Position numbers and translations under genes: made by a program. The notes below the pieces were generated by a model. The model saw nothing but the letters and a program-made list of their open reading frames with translations, did not search any database and was not told the DNA's origin. Shown piece after piece: positions 9,062-17,567 of a DNA stretch of 45,124 bases (position 1 is the first letter of the stretch; every line of letters begins with the position of its first letter). The stretch is from contig JAICXO010000004.1 of assembly GCA_025980335.1 (NCBI GenBank), positions 1-45,124 on the forward strand, read 5' to 3'. Source of the DNA: Sphingomonas sp. (GTDB lineage: Bacteria > Pseudomonadota > Alphaproteobacteria > Sphingomonadales > Sphingomonadaceae).

Positions 9062-9624
9062 CGCGCAGGCTCCGGCTCCCGGGCCGCGGGCGCTTCGGCA
9101 CCGACGAGATTATCGAACAATGCCCGGTAATGGATCATCGCCTGGCGCAAGTCCTCGGTGCTCGCATCGCCGTGCTCGTGACGAACCGCGATCTCGTGCG
9201 CCTTGCGGTAATGTTCGACGACGACCGGATGATCGACCGATATGTCGCCGGCGCGCTGATCGAAGTCGGCGACGGGATAGCCGCGTGCCCTCATCACCTC
9301 GCCGACGAGCGCATCGGCAAACGCAACCGCGCGGGCGGGATCGTCCACGAACCGCGCCTGCACGTCCTTCCACCGTGTCAGGAACTCGCGACGCTCCGCT
9401 GGCTCCAGCGGCCGGATGTCGAGCTTCGCGACCCGCTTCTCGCGATCGGCGAGCTCCGCTTCGGCCTTTCCCTTCCCGCCCTTCGCGTCGACCGTGCGGT
9501 CATATTCCCGTCCGAACCGGTCTTTGAGGTGCGCCGAGCGGCGGCTCCGCGACCACAGAAACCCCGCGATGATGAGCAGCGCCACGACGACGATCGCCAC
9601 GATGATCCAGCCGGTCTGCGTCAT
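9058..9624 (-). CDS. Conserved membrane-anchored hypothetical protein
   Basis: Protein of 188 residues with one N-terminal transmembrane helix (about 6-25, WIIVAIVVVALLIIAGFLW) and a charged, helical cytoplasmic part containing LKDRFGREYDRTV and a C-terminal conserved stretch with YRKAHEIAVRHEHG and MIHYRALFDNLV. This pattern recurs in a family of uncharacterised bacterial proteins that I know only as hypothetical. AGGAGAAGGACA precedes the ATG. It forms a two-gene unit with the lipoprotein gene, overlapping by ATGA. Confidence 0.85.
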   Translation of the reverse strand: MTQTGWIIVAIVVVALLIIAGFLWSRSRRSAHLKDRFGREYDRTVDAKGGKGKAEAELADREKRVAKLDIRPLEPAERREFLTRWKDVQARFVDDPARAVAFADALVGEVMRARGYPVADFDQRAGDISVDHPVVVEHYRKAHEIAVRHEHGDASTEDLRQAMIHYRALFDNLVGAEAPAAREPEPAR

Positions 9625-10051
9625 TGTCCTTCTCCTCGACGAGGTCCGGAACCATCAACGAACGGCGGCCGCGAGCGGGTGCAGCGGCCGCATTAATCGG
9701 CAGTGGTGCTCTGCGCGTGTTTGACCGGCCCTTCGCTCGCGTTCCAGTCGATGCGGGTCTCGGGAGAGAGTGCAACTGGGCCGGTTCCGCAGACGTCGGG
9801 CGGCACGACGTGTCCGGAAGGAAGCGGAATAAGACCGTTTGCGCGAATCTGCGGCGCGGAGATCGGCTGCTCGAAGGGGCCGAGTGCAAGGGAAGGACTT
9901 GCGTGGCGGGACAGTCGGGAAGCGCATGGCTTGGACACGCGAACCCGGTAGCCGTATGCAACCGATCCGCGAAGGCAGGCGGCCTGCCGTGCGTCGAACA
10001 GCGCGGCGTTTCATCGAATTTGAGCGCCGCTCCGGCGGACGCTGGCAGTGC
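9625..10051. other. 427-bp stretch with no confident gene
   Basis: Between two minus-strand genes there is no ORF with both a recognisable product and a good start. The best candidate is an 81-codon minus-strand ORF starting GTG at 9938 and ending at 9693 (C-terminal part RIDWNASEGPVKHAQSTTAD), with codon use not unlike its neighbours but no ribosome binding site and no family I recognise. The plus strand carries TCCGGAAGGAAGC at about 9809-9821, which recalls the SRP RNA tip but lacks its flanking conserved bases. Confidence 0.4.
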
Positions 10052-11854
10052 CTAGAACGCCTCGGCAGGAATCTGCATGAGGGTATCCGCTCCGGCTTCG
10101 ATCTTGCGCCGCAGTGCGGTCGAGAGCGGTAGCTCGCGCGCCGCGTAGAAGCGGGCCGTGACGAGCTTGGTCTCATAGAATCCGGCGCCTTCCTTCCGCT
10201 CGGCAGCAGCGAGGGCCTGCGACGCGGCGGCCGCCATCTTGAGCCACATCCAGCCAAGGGTCACCAGGCCCATCAGGTCCATGTACGCGTAAGCGCCCGC
10301 GCCGGCATTGTCCGGGTTCGCGGGCGCGTTCTGCGCCAGCCACATTGTCGCGGCCTGCAGATCCTGGAGCGCAGGCTCGAGCGCGGCGGCGACTCCGGCC
10401 GGATCGCCCGACGCTTTCGCCTCCGCGATGTCGCGGCGGACCAGCTCGAACAAGGTGCGGGTCGCTCGGCCGCCGTCGCGCGGGAGCTTGCGGCCGACGA
10501 GGTCCATCGCCTGGACGCCGTTGGTGCCCTCGTAAATCTGGGTAATCCGCGCATCGCGGACGAACTGCTCCATGCCATGCTCGCGGATGTAACCGTGGCC
10601 GCCGAGCACCTGCTGCGCATACACTGCCGCCTCGAACCCCTTGTCGGTGAGATAGCCTTTGATCACAGGGGTGATGAGGCCGAGCAGGTCGTCGGCCTGC
10701 TGGCGCTCCGCGTCGTCGGGCGACCGGCGCACGAGGTCGACGAGCAGCGATCCCCACAGGCAGAGCGCGCGGCCAGCTTCGTTCCACGCCTTCGACTCCA
10801 TCAGCATCCGCCGCACATCGGGGTGGACGATGATCGGGTCCGCTTTCGCGCCCGCCTCCCGTTCGGACTCGTCGAGCGCCTTACCCTGGCGCCGCTCGCG
10901 GGCATAATCGGCGGCGTTTTGATAAGCGACTTCGCCCTGTGCGAGGCCCTGCAGCCCGACACCCAGGCGCGCAGCGTTCATCATGATGAACATCGCCTGG
11001 AGACCCTTCTCGCCTTCCCCGACCATCCAGCCCTTCGCGCCGTCATAGTTCATCACGCAGGTCGCGTTCCCGTGGATTCCCATCTTCTTCTCGAGCGCGC
11101 CGCACGAGAGGGCGTTGCGCTCGCCGAGGCTTCCATCCTCGTTGACCAGGAACTTGGGCACGACGAACAGGCTGATGCCCTTGACGTTGTCGGCTGCCCC
11201 TACGCGCTTCGCCAACACCAGGTGGATGATGTTCTCGGAAAGGTCATGCTCGCCCGACGAGATGAAGATCTTGGTGCCGGTAATCGAAAAGCTGCCGTCG
11301 TCGTTCGGATCGGCGCGGGTTTTGAGAAGCCCGAGATCGGTCCCGGCATGTGGCTCGGTCAGGTTCATGGTCCCGGTCCACTTGCCGCTGATCATGTTCG
11401 GCAAGTAGCGCTGCTTGAGCTCGTCGGATGCCTTCACATAGAGTGCCGCGACTGCGCCGCTGGTCAGTCCCTGGTACATTTCGAAGCTGTGGTTCGCGGA
11501 CAGGACATATTCGCCCATTGCGGTGCCCACCACCTGCGGAAGTCCCTGGCCGCCGAACTCCTCGGGGGCGGTCAGCGTCGGCCATCCGGCGGCGACCCAT
11601 TGCTCCCACGCATCCTTGAAGCCCGGCGGCGTCGTCACCGATCCGTCGTCGGCGCGCTTGCAGCCGATCTCGTCACCGATGCGGTTGAGCGGCTGGAGAA
11701 CCTCCTCGCAGAACCGGCCGGCCTCATCGAGGATCGCTTCGACCACGTCCGGCGAAGCATTGGCGAAGCCCGGCACGTTCGCGTAGCGGCCGATGTCGAG
11801 CACGTCATTGAGGACGAACAAGGTCTCGCGGACGGGCGCGCGGTAGGTGGGCAT
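10052..11854 (-). CDS. Acyl-CoA dehydrogenase, DmdC-like long form
   Basis: FAD-dependent acyl-CoA dehydrogenase of 600 residues, longer than the classic 380-residue enzymes and of the type annotated as 3-methylmercaptopropionyl-CoA dehydrogenase (DmdC) or AcdA-like. Visible: an N-terminal extension (to about 40), the substrate/FAD region [13 protein letters not shown] (about 165), [14 protein letters not shown], and the catalytic region with [18 protein letters not shown] (about 440), whose glutamate is the usual base; a helical C-terminal domain follows. ATG at 11854 is preceded by GGAG. It stands alone between a gene desert and the divergent msrA. The true substrate is not evident, and the DMSP pathway should not be assumed. 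Confidence 0.92.
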   Translation of the reverse strand: MPTYRAPVRETLFVLNDVLDIGRYANVPGFANASPDVVEAILDEAGRFCEEVLQPLNRIGDEIGCKRADDGSVTTPPGFKDAWEQWVAAGWPTLTAPEEFGGQGLPQVVGTAMGEYVLSANHSFEMYQGLTSGAVAALYVKASDELKQRYLPNMISGKWTGTMNLTEPHAGTDLGLLKTRADPNDDGSFSITGTKIFISSGEHDLSENIIHLVLAKRVGAADNVKGISLFVVPKFLVNEDGSLGERNALSCGALEKKMGIHGNATCVMNYDGAKGWMVGEGEKGLQAMFIMMNAARLGVGLQGLAQGEVAYQNAADYARERRQGKALDESEREAGAKADPIIVHPDVRRMLMESKAWNEAGRALCLWGSLLVDLVRRSPDDAERQQADDLLGLITPVIKGYLTDKGFEAAVYAQQVLGGHGYIREHGMEQFVRDARITQIYEGTNGVQAMDLVGRKLPRDGGRATRTLFELVRRDIAEAKASGDPAGVAAALEPALQDLQAATMWLAQNAPANPDNAGAGAYAYMDLMGLVTLGWMWLKMAAAASQALAAAERKEGAGFYETKLVTARFYAARELPLSTALRRKIEAGADTLMQIPAEAF

Positions 11855-11966
11855 GTCGGACTTACTCCGTTGTCAGTACCGTCCTATTGAGCAACCCAAC
11901 CGCCGTCCAGCACGTGCATCCGAGGTTCACCGGTCGGCGTATATCCCACGCGAAGGAGACCGAGGA

Positions 11967-12575
11967 ATGAAGGCTGCAATGGGATTGTTGGCGGGAGCCT
12001 TGCTGAGCCTGCCGCTCGCGCAAGCAGGCGCAGCGCCTGCACGGACCCAGACCGCCGTGCTCGCCGGCGGCTGCTTCTGGGGCATGGAGTGGGTTTTCGA
12101 TCATGTGAAGGGCGTGACCGGCGTCGTGTCCGGTTATGCCGGTGGATCGGCGGCGGACGCGAGCTGTGACAAGGTCAGCTCGGAGAACACCGGCCATGCG
12201 GAGGCGGTGCGGATCAGCTACGATCCGTCACAGATCAGCTACGGCAAGCTGCTCGAAATCTATTTCACCGTCGCGCACGATCCCACTGAAGTGGACCGCC
12301 AAGGCCCAGACGAGGGCAAAAGCTACCGATCCGCGATCTTCCCGCAGTCCGCGGATCAGGAGCGCTTCGCCCGCGCCTACATCGCCAAGCTGAACGGCGC
12401 TCATATCTGGCGAAAACCCATCGCGACCGACATCGAGCACGGCGGCTTCTACCCGGCCGAAAGCTATCATCAGCATTTTGCCGAGAAGCACCCTTACTAC
12501 CCGTACATCGTGGTCAACGATCGGCCGAAGATCGCTTCGCTGCGCCGCAAATTCCCCGCTCTTTACAAAGGGTAA
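11967..12575 (+). CDS. msrA: Periplasmic peptide-methionine (S)-S-oxide reductase
   Basis: MsrA (202 residues) reduces methionine-S-sulfoxide in proteins. The catalytic cysteine is in GGCFWGMEWVF near residue 36, and GYAGG, YHQHFAEKHPYYPY and other family motifs are present. Unlike cytosolic MsrA it begins with a signal peptide (MKAAMGLLAGALLSLPLAQA, cleavage near GAA), so it should act in the periplasm. The start at 11967 follows GAAGGAGACCGAGGA; the open frame runs further upstream but gives no protein-like sequence. It is divergent from the acyl-CoA dehydrogenase gene and read toward purF, with 128 bases between. Confidence 0.95.
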   Translation: MKAAMGLLAGALLSLPLAQAGAAPARTQTAVLAGGCFWGMEWVFDHVKGVTGVVSGYAGGSAADASCDKVSSENTGHAEAVRISYDPSQISYGKLLEIYFTVAHDPTEVDRQGPDEGKSYRSAIFPQSADQERFARAYIAKLNGAHIWRKPIATDIEHGGFYPAESYHQHFAEKHPYYPYIVVNDRPKIASLRRKFPALYKG

Positions 12576-12703
12576 GCGACCAACCGTTGCTGCTAAGCGG
12601 TTAAGATTTCACGATTTATCGGTTCTAGGGGCGACAAGGGCACGACCCGCCCCTATATGCACCTCGACAGATTGCAATGCGGGTAGCCGGGGACCCTGGA
12701 AGC

Positions 12704-14152
12704 ATGCTGACGACCAATCCGTTCGACGATGACAAGCTGCACGAGGAGTGCGGCGTTTTCGGAATCTGGGGCGCCGACAATGCGGCGAGCTTCGTCGCGC
12801 TCGGCCTCCACGCGCTGCAGCACCGCGGCCAGGAAGCAGCCGGCATCACCAGCTTCGACGGCAAGCATTTCCACTCTCATCGCGCGATGGGCCATGTCGC
12901 CGGCAATTTCGACCGCGATGACGTGATGCGCCGGCTGCCGGGCCGGAGCGCCATCGGCCATGTGCGCTATTCGACGACGGGCGAGACTGCCCTGCGCAAC
13001 GTCCAGCCGCTATTCGCCGAGCTGGCGGAGGGTGGGTTCGCGGTCGCGCACAACGGCAATTTGTCGAACGCGATGAAGCTTCGGCGAACGCTCAATCGCC
13101 GCGGCTCGATCTTCCAGTCGACCAGCGATACCGAGGTCATCATCCACCTCGTCGCGACGTCCCATTGCGACATGACGCTCGACCGCCTGACCGACGCGCT
13201 CAAGCAGGTCGAGGGCGCCTATTCGCTCGTCGTGCTCACCAACGACGGGCTGATCGCCTGCCGCGACCCGCTCGGCATTCGTCCGCTGGTGATGGGCAAG
13301 CTCGGCGAAGCGACCATCTTCGCGTCGGAGACGGTCGCGCTGGACGTGATCGGCGCGAGCTTCCTCCGAGACGTCGAGCCGGGCGAGCTGGTCATCGTCA
13401 ACGACGGCGGCATCCGCTCCTTCCGGCCGTTCCAGAGCGTGCCGCCGCGGCCGTGCATCTTCGAGCATGTCTATTTCTCGCGCCCCGACAGCATCGCCGA
13501 AGGCGTCTCCGTTTACGAGGTTCGCAAGAACATCGGCGCCGAACTCGCGCGCGAAGCGCCGGTCGAGGCCGATTACGTGGTGCCGGTGCCCGACAGCGGC
13601 GTCCCGGCAGCAATCGGCTTCTCGCAGGAAAGTGGAATTCCCTTCGAGCTCGGAATCATCCGCTCGCACTACGTCGGGCGCACCTTCATCCAGCCGAGCC
13701 AGGAAGTCCGGCACCTCGGCGTCAAGCTCAAGCACAACGCCAACTCGGCGCTCGTCGACGGCAAGAGCATCGTCCTCGTCGACGATTCGATCGTTCGCGG
13801 GACGACCAGCGTCAAGCTGGTGCAGATGATGCGCGACGCCGGCGCACGCGAGGTTCACATGCGGATCGCCTCGCCGCCGACGCGGCACAGCTGCTTCTAC
13901 GGGGTCGACACGCCGGAGCGCGCCAAGCTCCTCGCCGCCCAGATGAGCGTCGAACAAATGCGCGACTACATCAACGCCGATAGCCTCGCCTTCATCTCGA
14001 TCGAGGGGCTTTACCGTGCGCTCGGCCAGGAGCGCGAGGCCGGCCAGCCGCAGCGCTGCGATGCCTGCTTCACAGGCCTCTATCCGACCACGCTGACCGA
14101 CGTGACCGAAAAGCAAAAAGGCGCGCCACTGTCGCTAGTGGCGAGCCGCTGA
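12704..14152 (+). CDS. purF: Amidophosphoribosyltransferase
   Basis: First enzyme of de novo purine synthesis, moving the amide nitrogen of glutamine to PRPP. Of 482 residues, the first 15 form a propeptide, and cysteine 16 in EECGVFGIWG is the glutaminase nucleophile exposed by self-cleavage. The PRPP-binding loop is IVLVDDSIVRGTTS near residue 365. Four cysteines (PRPCIFEH at 251, HSCFYG, and the pair in RCDACF) fit the 4Fe-4S ligands of the Bacillus-type enzyme. The ATG at 12704 was chosen because it gives a normal-length propeptide; an ATG nine codons upstream is in frame. It is followed by a repeat and an SDR gene. Confidence 0.96.
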   Translation: MLTTNPFDDDKLHEECGVFGIWGADNAASFVALGLHALQHRGQEAAGITSFDGKHFHSHRAMGHVAGNFDRDDVMRRLPGRSAIGHVRYSTTGETALRNVQPLFAELAEGGFAVAHNGNLSNAMKLRRTLNRRGSIFQSTSDTEVIIHLVATSHCDMTLDRLTDALKQVEGAYSLVVLTNDGLIACRDPLGIRPLVMGKLGEATIFASETVALDVIGASFLRDVEPGELVIVNDGGIRSFRPFQSVPPRPCIFEHVYFSRPDSIAEGVSVYEVRKNIGAELAREAPVEADYVVPVPDSGVPAAIGFSQESGIPFELGIIRSHYVGRTFIQPSQEVRHLGVKLKHNANSALVDGKSIVLVDDSIVRGTTSVKLVQMMRDAGAREVHMRIASPPTRHSCFYGVDTPERAKLLAAQMSVEQMRDYINADSLAFISIEGLYRALGQEREAGQPQRCDACFTGLYPTTLTDVTEKQKGAPLSLVASR

Positions 14153-14153
14153 T

Positions 14154-14203
14154 CCTTCGATACGCCATTTCGACAAGCTCAATGGCTACTCAGGAAGAGC
14201 GGG
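14154..14203. repeat. Sphingomonad-type intergenic repeat copy
   Basis: Directly after the purF stop lies a 50-bp stretch with the core TTCGACAAGCTCA and a 6-bp inverted repeat (GCCATT/AATGGC at 14164-14186). I recognise the core as a short dispersed intergenic element frequent in sphingomonads; here it is degenerate. It may act as a weak transcript end for purF. Confidence 0.5.
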
Positions 14204-14239
14204 TTTCCATTCAATCGTACCAGCTTTAGTGCGCCGCTC

Positions 14240-14956
14240 ATGACTGACACCAAACCTCTCGCCGCCAAGCTGGCCGTCGTTACCGGCGCCTCTCGCGGCA
14301 TCGGCGGCGCGACTGCCGAGGCACTGGCGGCAGCGGGGGCGCACGTGGTGCTGGTCGCGCGCACCGCCTCCGGTCTGGAGGAGGTGGAAGAGCGGATCCA
14401 CGACGCCGGCGGCTCGGCGACGATCGCGCCGCTCGACCTGACCGACGGCGAAAGCATCGGCAAGCTCGCCGTCGCGATCGCCGAACGGTGGGACAAGCTC
14501 GACATCCTCGTCCTCAACGCCGCGATGCTCGGCTCGCTGACTCCGGTCCAGGACATCGATCCGAGGGAATATTCTCGGCTGCTGAGCATCAACCTGCTCG
14601 CGAACCAGGCGCTGATTGCCGCGTTCGATCCGCTGCTTCGGCGTTCTGACCGTGCTGATGTAATTGCTCTCACCTCGTCCGTCGGCGCGGAGCCGCGTGC
14701 TTTCTGGGGAGCCTACGGTTCCTCGAAGGCCGCGCTCGAGACGTTGCTCGGCGCCTATGCGGACGAGACGGAGCATACGGGGCGCATCCGCGTCCATATC
14801 GTCGATCCCGGCGCGACCCGGACCCGCATGCGCGCGCTCGCCTTTCCCGGCGAGGAGCCCGAGACGGTCAAGCCGCCGGAGAGCGTTGCTGCTGCGATCG
14901 TCGAACGGCTAACCGCGGACTCGCCAAGCGGCGAGAAGGTCCGGATTGAAGCCTAG
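14240..14956 (+). CDS. Short-chain dehydrogenase/reductase
   Basis: NAD(P)-dependent SDR of 238 residues. The Rossmann glycine motif is TGASRGIG (residues 15-22), the structural motif is NAAM (about 94), the catalytic serine is in LTSSVGA and the catalytic pair in YGSSK (about 158-162). VDPGATRTRM is the usual post-catalytic loop. The order and length fit the classical SDR family, near the YciK-like group, but the substrate cannot be inferred. It follows purF by 87 bases, from which it is separated by a repeat, so co-transcription is uncertain. Confidence 0.92.
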   Translation: MTDTKPLAAKLAVVTGASRGIGGATAEALAAAGAHVVLVARTASGLEEVEERIHDAGGSATIAPLDLTDGESIGKLAVAIAERWDKLDILVLNAAMLGSLTPVQDIDPREYSRLLSINLLANQALIAAFDPLLRRSDRADVIALTSSVGAEPRAFWGAYGSSKAALETLLGAYADETEHTGRIRVHIVDPGATRTRMRALAFPGEEPETVKPPESVAAAIVERLTADSPSGEKVRIEA

Positions 14957-15023
14957 CGAGGCGCAAGGAAACCCTTTCCGCGCCGGCGGCATCCAAGTCC
15001 TCACCAACAGCGGAGGACAATCA

Positions 15024-15542
15024 ATGACACGAGCTGCATTCTTCATCGCGGCCGCGAGCGCGCTCGCGATTTCTGCTCCGGCGCAGGCTGCCGGACCGAC
15101 CGATCCGCAGATTGCGCATATCGCCTACACCGCAGGAAACATCGACATTGCGGCGGCCAAGCAGGCGCTCAAGATGTCGCACAATCCGGCGGTGCGCGAC
15201 TTCGCCCAGGAAATGGTGCGCGATCACACGGCGGTGAACGATAAGGCGCTGGCGCTGGTCAAGAAGCTCCACGTGACGCCGCAAGCAAACCCGACGAGCG
15301 CGAGCCTCACGAAGGCTGCCGATGCTGAGCGTGCGAAGCTCGCCAAGCTGAAAGGCGCCGCGTTCGACCGCGAGTACGCCAACAACGAGGTCGCCTATCA
15401 CAAGACCGTCAACGGCGCGCTCAAATCGACGCTGATCCCGTCGGCGCACAATCCTGAGCTCAAGTCGCTGCTCGAGACCGGCCTGAAGCTGTTCGAAGAG
15501 CATCAGGCGCACGCCGAGCAGCTGGCGGCCAAGCTGAAATGA
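15024..15542 (+). CDS. Exported DUF4142 protein
   Basis: Periplasmic helical protein of 172 residues with a signal peptide (MTRAAFFIAAASALAISAPAQA). The mature part has the ferritin-like DUF4142 pattern: IAYTAGNIDIAAAKQALKMS, FAQEMVRDHTAVN, and a terminal helix with LFEEHQAHAEQLAAKL. The start follows GGAGG at seven bases; an upstream in-frame ATG at 14946 would extend into noncoding-looking sequence. Its stop overlaps the next start by ATGA, so it heads a tightly coupled unit with a cupredoxin and a sigma factor. DUF4142 genes are often stress-induced in alphaproteobacteria (family knowledge); no binding ligand is known. Confidence 0.92.
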   Translation: MTRAAFFIAAASALAISAPAQAAGPTDPQIAHIAYTAGNIDIAAAKQALKMSHNPAVRDFAQEMVRDHTAVNDKALALVKKLHVTPQANPTSASLTKAADAERAKLAKLKGAAFDREYANNEVAYHKTVNGALKSTLIPSAHNPELKSLLETGLKLFEEHQAHAEQLAAKLK

Positions 15543-15865
15543 GGATGTTGCCGCGGCGATTACCTCTGTGCGCCGCGGTTGTCGGCGCGCTGCTGCCGGT
15601 GGCCCCCGCACCGGCAGCAGCCGCTACCCACGTCGTCGTCATCGACCAGATGAAGTACGGACCCGTTCCGCCGCTCAAGGTCGGCGACACGGTCGTCTTC
15701 GTGAACAAGGACATGTTCCGCCACACCGTCACGGCTTCGAACAACAGCTTCAACCTCGACCTGATGCCGGGCGCGCGCGGAAGCCTGCACATCAATTCTG
15801 CGGGCAAGGCAGCATTTTACTGCAAGTATCACCCGGGAATGCGCGGGAGTATGATCGCGAAATGA
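15539..15865 (+). CDS. Exported cupredoxin-like copper protein
   Basis: Small blue-copper-like protein of 108 residues with a signal peptide ending APAAAA. The mature 80 residues have the cupredoxin fold pattern: VGDTVVFVNKDMFRHTV supplies the first histidine ligand, and FYCKYHPGMRGSM supplies cysteine, histidine and methionine with the expected C-x2-H-x2-M spacing. It would bind copper in the periplasm and could carry electrons or buffer copper. It overlaps DUF4142 upstream (ATGA) and the sigma factor downstream (ATGA). Confidence 0.92.
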   Translation: MRMLPRRLPLCAAVVGALLPVAPAPAAAATHVVVIDQMKYGPVPPLKVGDTVVFVNKDMFRHTVTASNNSFNLDLMPGARGSLHINSAGKAAFYCKYHPGMRGSMIAK

Positions 15866-16584
15866 GCACGACCCCCAGCCTTGCGCGCGATTATGCGGGC
15901 ATGCCAGACATCGAACTCGCGCGCTGCTGCGCGGCCGGCGATGCTCAAGCGGTGCGCCAGCTGGTCAGCGCGAACAACCAGCGCCTGTTCCGCACCGCCT
16001 GGAGCATTCTCCGCAATCGCTTCGAAGCAGAGGACGTGCTTCAGTCCTGCTATGAAAAGGCGCTCGGCGCCATCCATAGCTTCGAGGGGCGCTCCTCGCT
16101 CACCACCTGGCTGACGCGGATCACGATCAACGAGGCGCTTGCCCGGAAGCGGGTCCAGGAGCGCCGGCGCCGCAATCTCGAATCGGAGGGCGTGCAGGTG
16201 CTCGAAACCTATCGTGAGCAGCTGGCAAAGGGCTCGGACGCGCCGAGCCCCGAAGCGGAAGCGGCGCGCGAGCAGCTGCGCGCGATGCTCGAACGGGCGA
16301 TCGCCGACCTGCCGGACAATTTCCGCATCGTGTTCGTGCTGCACGAGATCGAAGGCGTGTCGGTCGAGGATGCCGCGCAGACGCTCGATATTCCTTCGGG
16401 CACGGTCAAGACCCGGCTGATGCGCGCCCGGCGCAAGCTTCAGCAGGCGCTCGCTCCCGAAGTCCGCAATGCGCTCAGCGGCACATTTCCGTTCGCAGGC
16501 GCGGATTGCGCGCGGCTGACGGAAAAGGTGCTCAGCAACTTCGCTCGAGCACGAGAGCCGAAGGCGAAGTCGCACGATAGTTAA
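15862..16584 (+). CDS. ECF-type RNA polymerase sigma factor
   Basis: Sigma-70 family factor of 240 residues. Region 2 covers about residues 30-100 (RLFRTAWSILRNRFEAEDVLQ and the promoter-melting STTWLTRITINEAL-like segment), and region 4 about 145-200 (LPDNFRIVFVLHEIEGVS, then the helix-turn-helix VKTRLMRARRKLQ). A C-terminal tail of about 35 residues contains one cysteine (AGADCARL). The start at 15862 overlaps the cupredoxin stop by ATGA; the frame is open upstream but antisense-like there. No anti-sigma gene with a transmembrane helix or zinc motif sits next to it, which is unusual for an ECF factor. Confidence 0.93.
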   Translation: MSTTPSLARDYAGMPDIELARCCAAGDAQAVRQLVSANNQRLFRTAWSILRNRFEAEDVLQSCYEKALGAIHSFEGRSSLTTWLTRITINEALARKRVQERRRRNLESEGVQVLETYREQLAKGSDAPSPEAEAAREQLRAMLERAIADLPDNFRIVFVLHEIEGVSVEDAAQTLDIPSGTVKTRLMRARRKLQQALAPEVRNALSGTFPFAGADCARLTEKVLSNFARAREPKAKSHDS

Positions 16585-16703
16585 CCGCCACAACGGAAAA
16601 CTATTGCCGTTCAGTTCTCTGCGGGTTTACTCCACCGCCAGGGAGGTCGAGTCACGGAAGTGCTCGGCTTTCCCGATGGAATGACCTCTGTTTGGAGGGT
16701 CCA

Positions 16704-17012
16704 ATGTTGAAATTGATCGTTTCGGCAACCTTGTTGCTCGCATCCGCGCCGGTCATCGCGCAGAGCACAGCGGCAGCCCCACAGCAGGCTCAACAGCCGC
16801 AAGCGTCAGGCGGCATTGTGTTCGAAGACGCGCAGCCCGCCGCGAAAGCGAAGTCGCGGCTGGTCTGCCACGACGTGCAGGAGCCCGGGTCCAGGCTGGT
16901 TTCAAACCGGATCTGCATGACTGCCGAGCAGTGGAAGGACCAGCAGCAGCGCGACCGGGATCTGGTGGCCGACACGCAGCGGAACACCACGGTCGTCGGA
17001 TCGAGCCACTAG
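16704..17012 (+). CDS. Small secreted protein with two conserved cysteines
   Basis: Protein of 102 residues with a signal peptide (MLKLIVSATLLLASAPVIAQ). The mature part has a Gln/Ala-rich linker and then a compact module, RLVCHDVQEPGSRLVSNRIC followed by MTAEQWKDQQ. This C-x-x-x-(E)-x-GSR-(7)-C-MT-x-x-W pattern recurs in small sphingomonad exported proteins I know only as hypothetical; the two cysteines could form a disulfide. GGAGG sits five bases before the chosen ATG, four codons into a longer frame. It is followed by another secreted protein gene after 26 bases. Confidence 0.85.
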   Translation: MLKLIVSATLLLASAPVIAQSTAAAPQQAQQPQASGGIVFEDAQPAAKAKSRLVCHDVQEPGSRLVSNRICMTAEQWKDQQQRDRDLVADTQRNTTVVGSSH

Positions 17013-17038
17013 TCTCCTGAACGAAAGGGAGGCCTCAT

Positions 17039-17560
17039 ATGATTGCTGCAGCACTCGCACTGCTCCTCAACAGCGGTACTGCCGTTGCCGCGGCCGATGT
17101 CGGTCCGGCCGACTTGCCGCAACTGTTCGTCGCCGCGTGCCTCGACGGAAAGGCGACGCTCTCACCTGGTGACGCCGCCGCAGTCGGTTTCGGCGGACTT
17201 CCACAGGCACTCCAGCAGCGGTTGGGAACGCCGAGCACCGCGCAGGTGTGGCGCCTGAACGGAGGCGGCAACGCCTATCTCTACATCCTGAACTACGAGG
17301 GCGGACGGAACGCGACGCCGCGGATTTGCGGGCTCGCGTCGGACACGATGAACTACGGCAACGCGGCGGACACGGTAGAAAAGCGGGTCACCGGCGCGGT
17401 GTATCCGCGGTCGACCCGCTCGATCCAGTGGCTCGACCCTCAAGGCGCCTACAATGCGATGGCGACCACCGCAGGCACGTTCAAGGTGCTCCAGATCAAC
17501 TGGCTGAGCGATGCCCAGCGGCGGGTCGTCGCGAACGGATACCAGCACGATCAACGCTGA
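17039..17560 (+). CDS. Exported hypothetical protein
   Basis: Protein of 173 residues, probably secreted: MIAAALALLLNSGTAVAAAD is a short signal peptide. The mature part contains LFVAACLDGKATLSPGDAAA, a beta-rich centre (VWRLNGGGNAYLYILNYEGG) and CGLASDTMNYGNAADTVEKRV, with two cysteines in all. It has a good ribosome binding site (GGGAGG) and likely forms an operon with the preceding secreted-protein gene. No named domain is recognised. It ends seven bases before the convergent RNB gene. Confidence 0.8.
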   Translation: MIAAALALLLNSGTAVAAADVGPADLPQLFVAACLDGKATLSPGDAAAVGFGGLPQALQQRLGTPSTAQVWRLNGGGNAYLYILNYEGGRNATPRICGLASDTMNYGNAADTVEKRVTGAVYPRSTRSIQWLDPQGAYNAMATTAGTFKVLQINWLSDAQRRVVANGYQHDQR

Positions 17561-17567
17561 GCGCTGC

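Noticed and set aside
9809-9821. Candidate SRP (4.5S) RNA because of TCCGGAAGGAAGC
   Set aside because: The flanking GTCAGG and AGCAGCC bases that define helix 8 are missing, so the match is limited to the tetraloop and a few neighbours.
12591-12605. Terminator after msrA (AACCG...CGGTT)
   Set aside because: Only a 5-bp stem with a long loop and no T tract; too weak to call.
14967-14995. EcfG-type promoter before the DUF4142 gene (GGAAACCCTTTCCGCGCCGG)
   Set aside because: It resembles GGAAC-N16/17-GTT sites, but the first element has GGAAA and no GTT follows at the right spacing.
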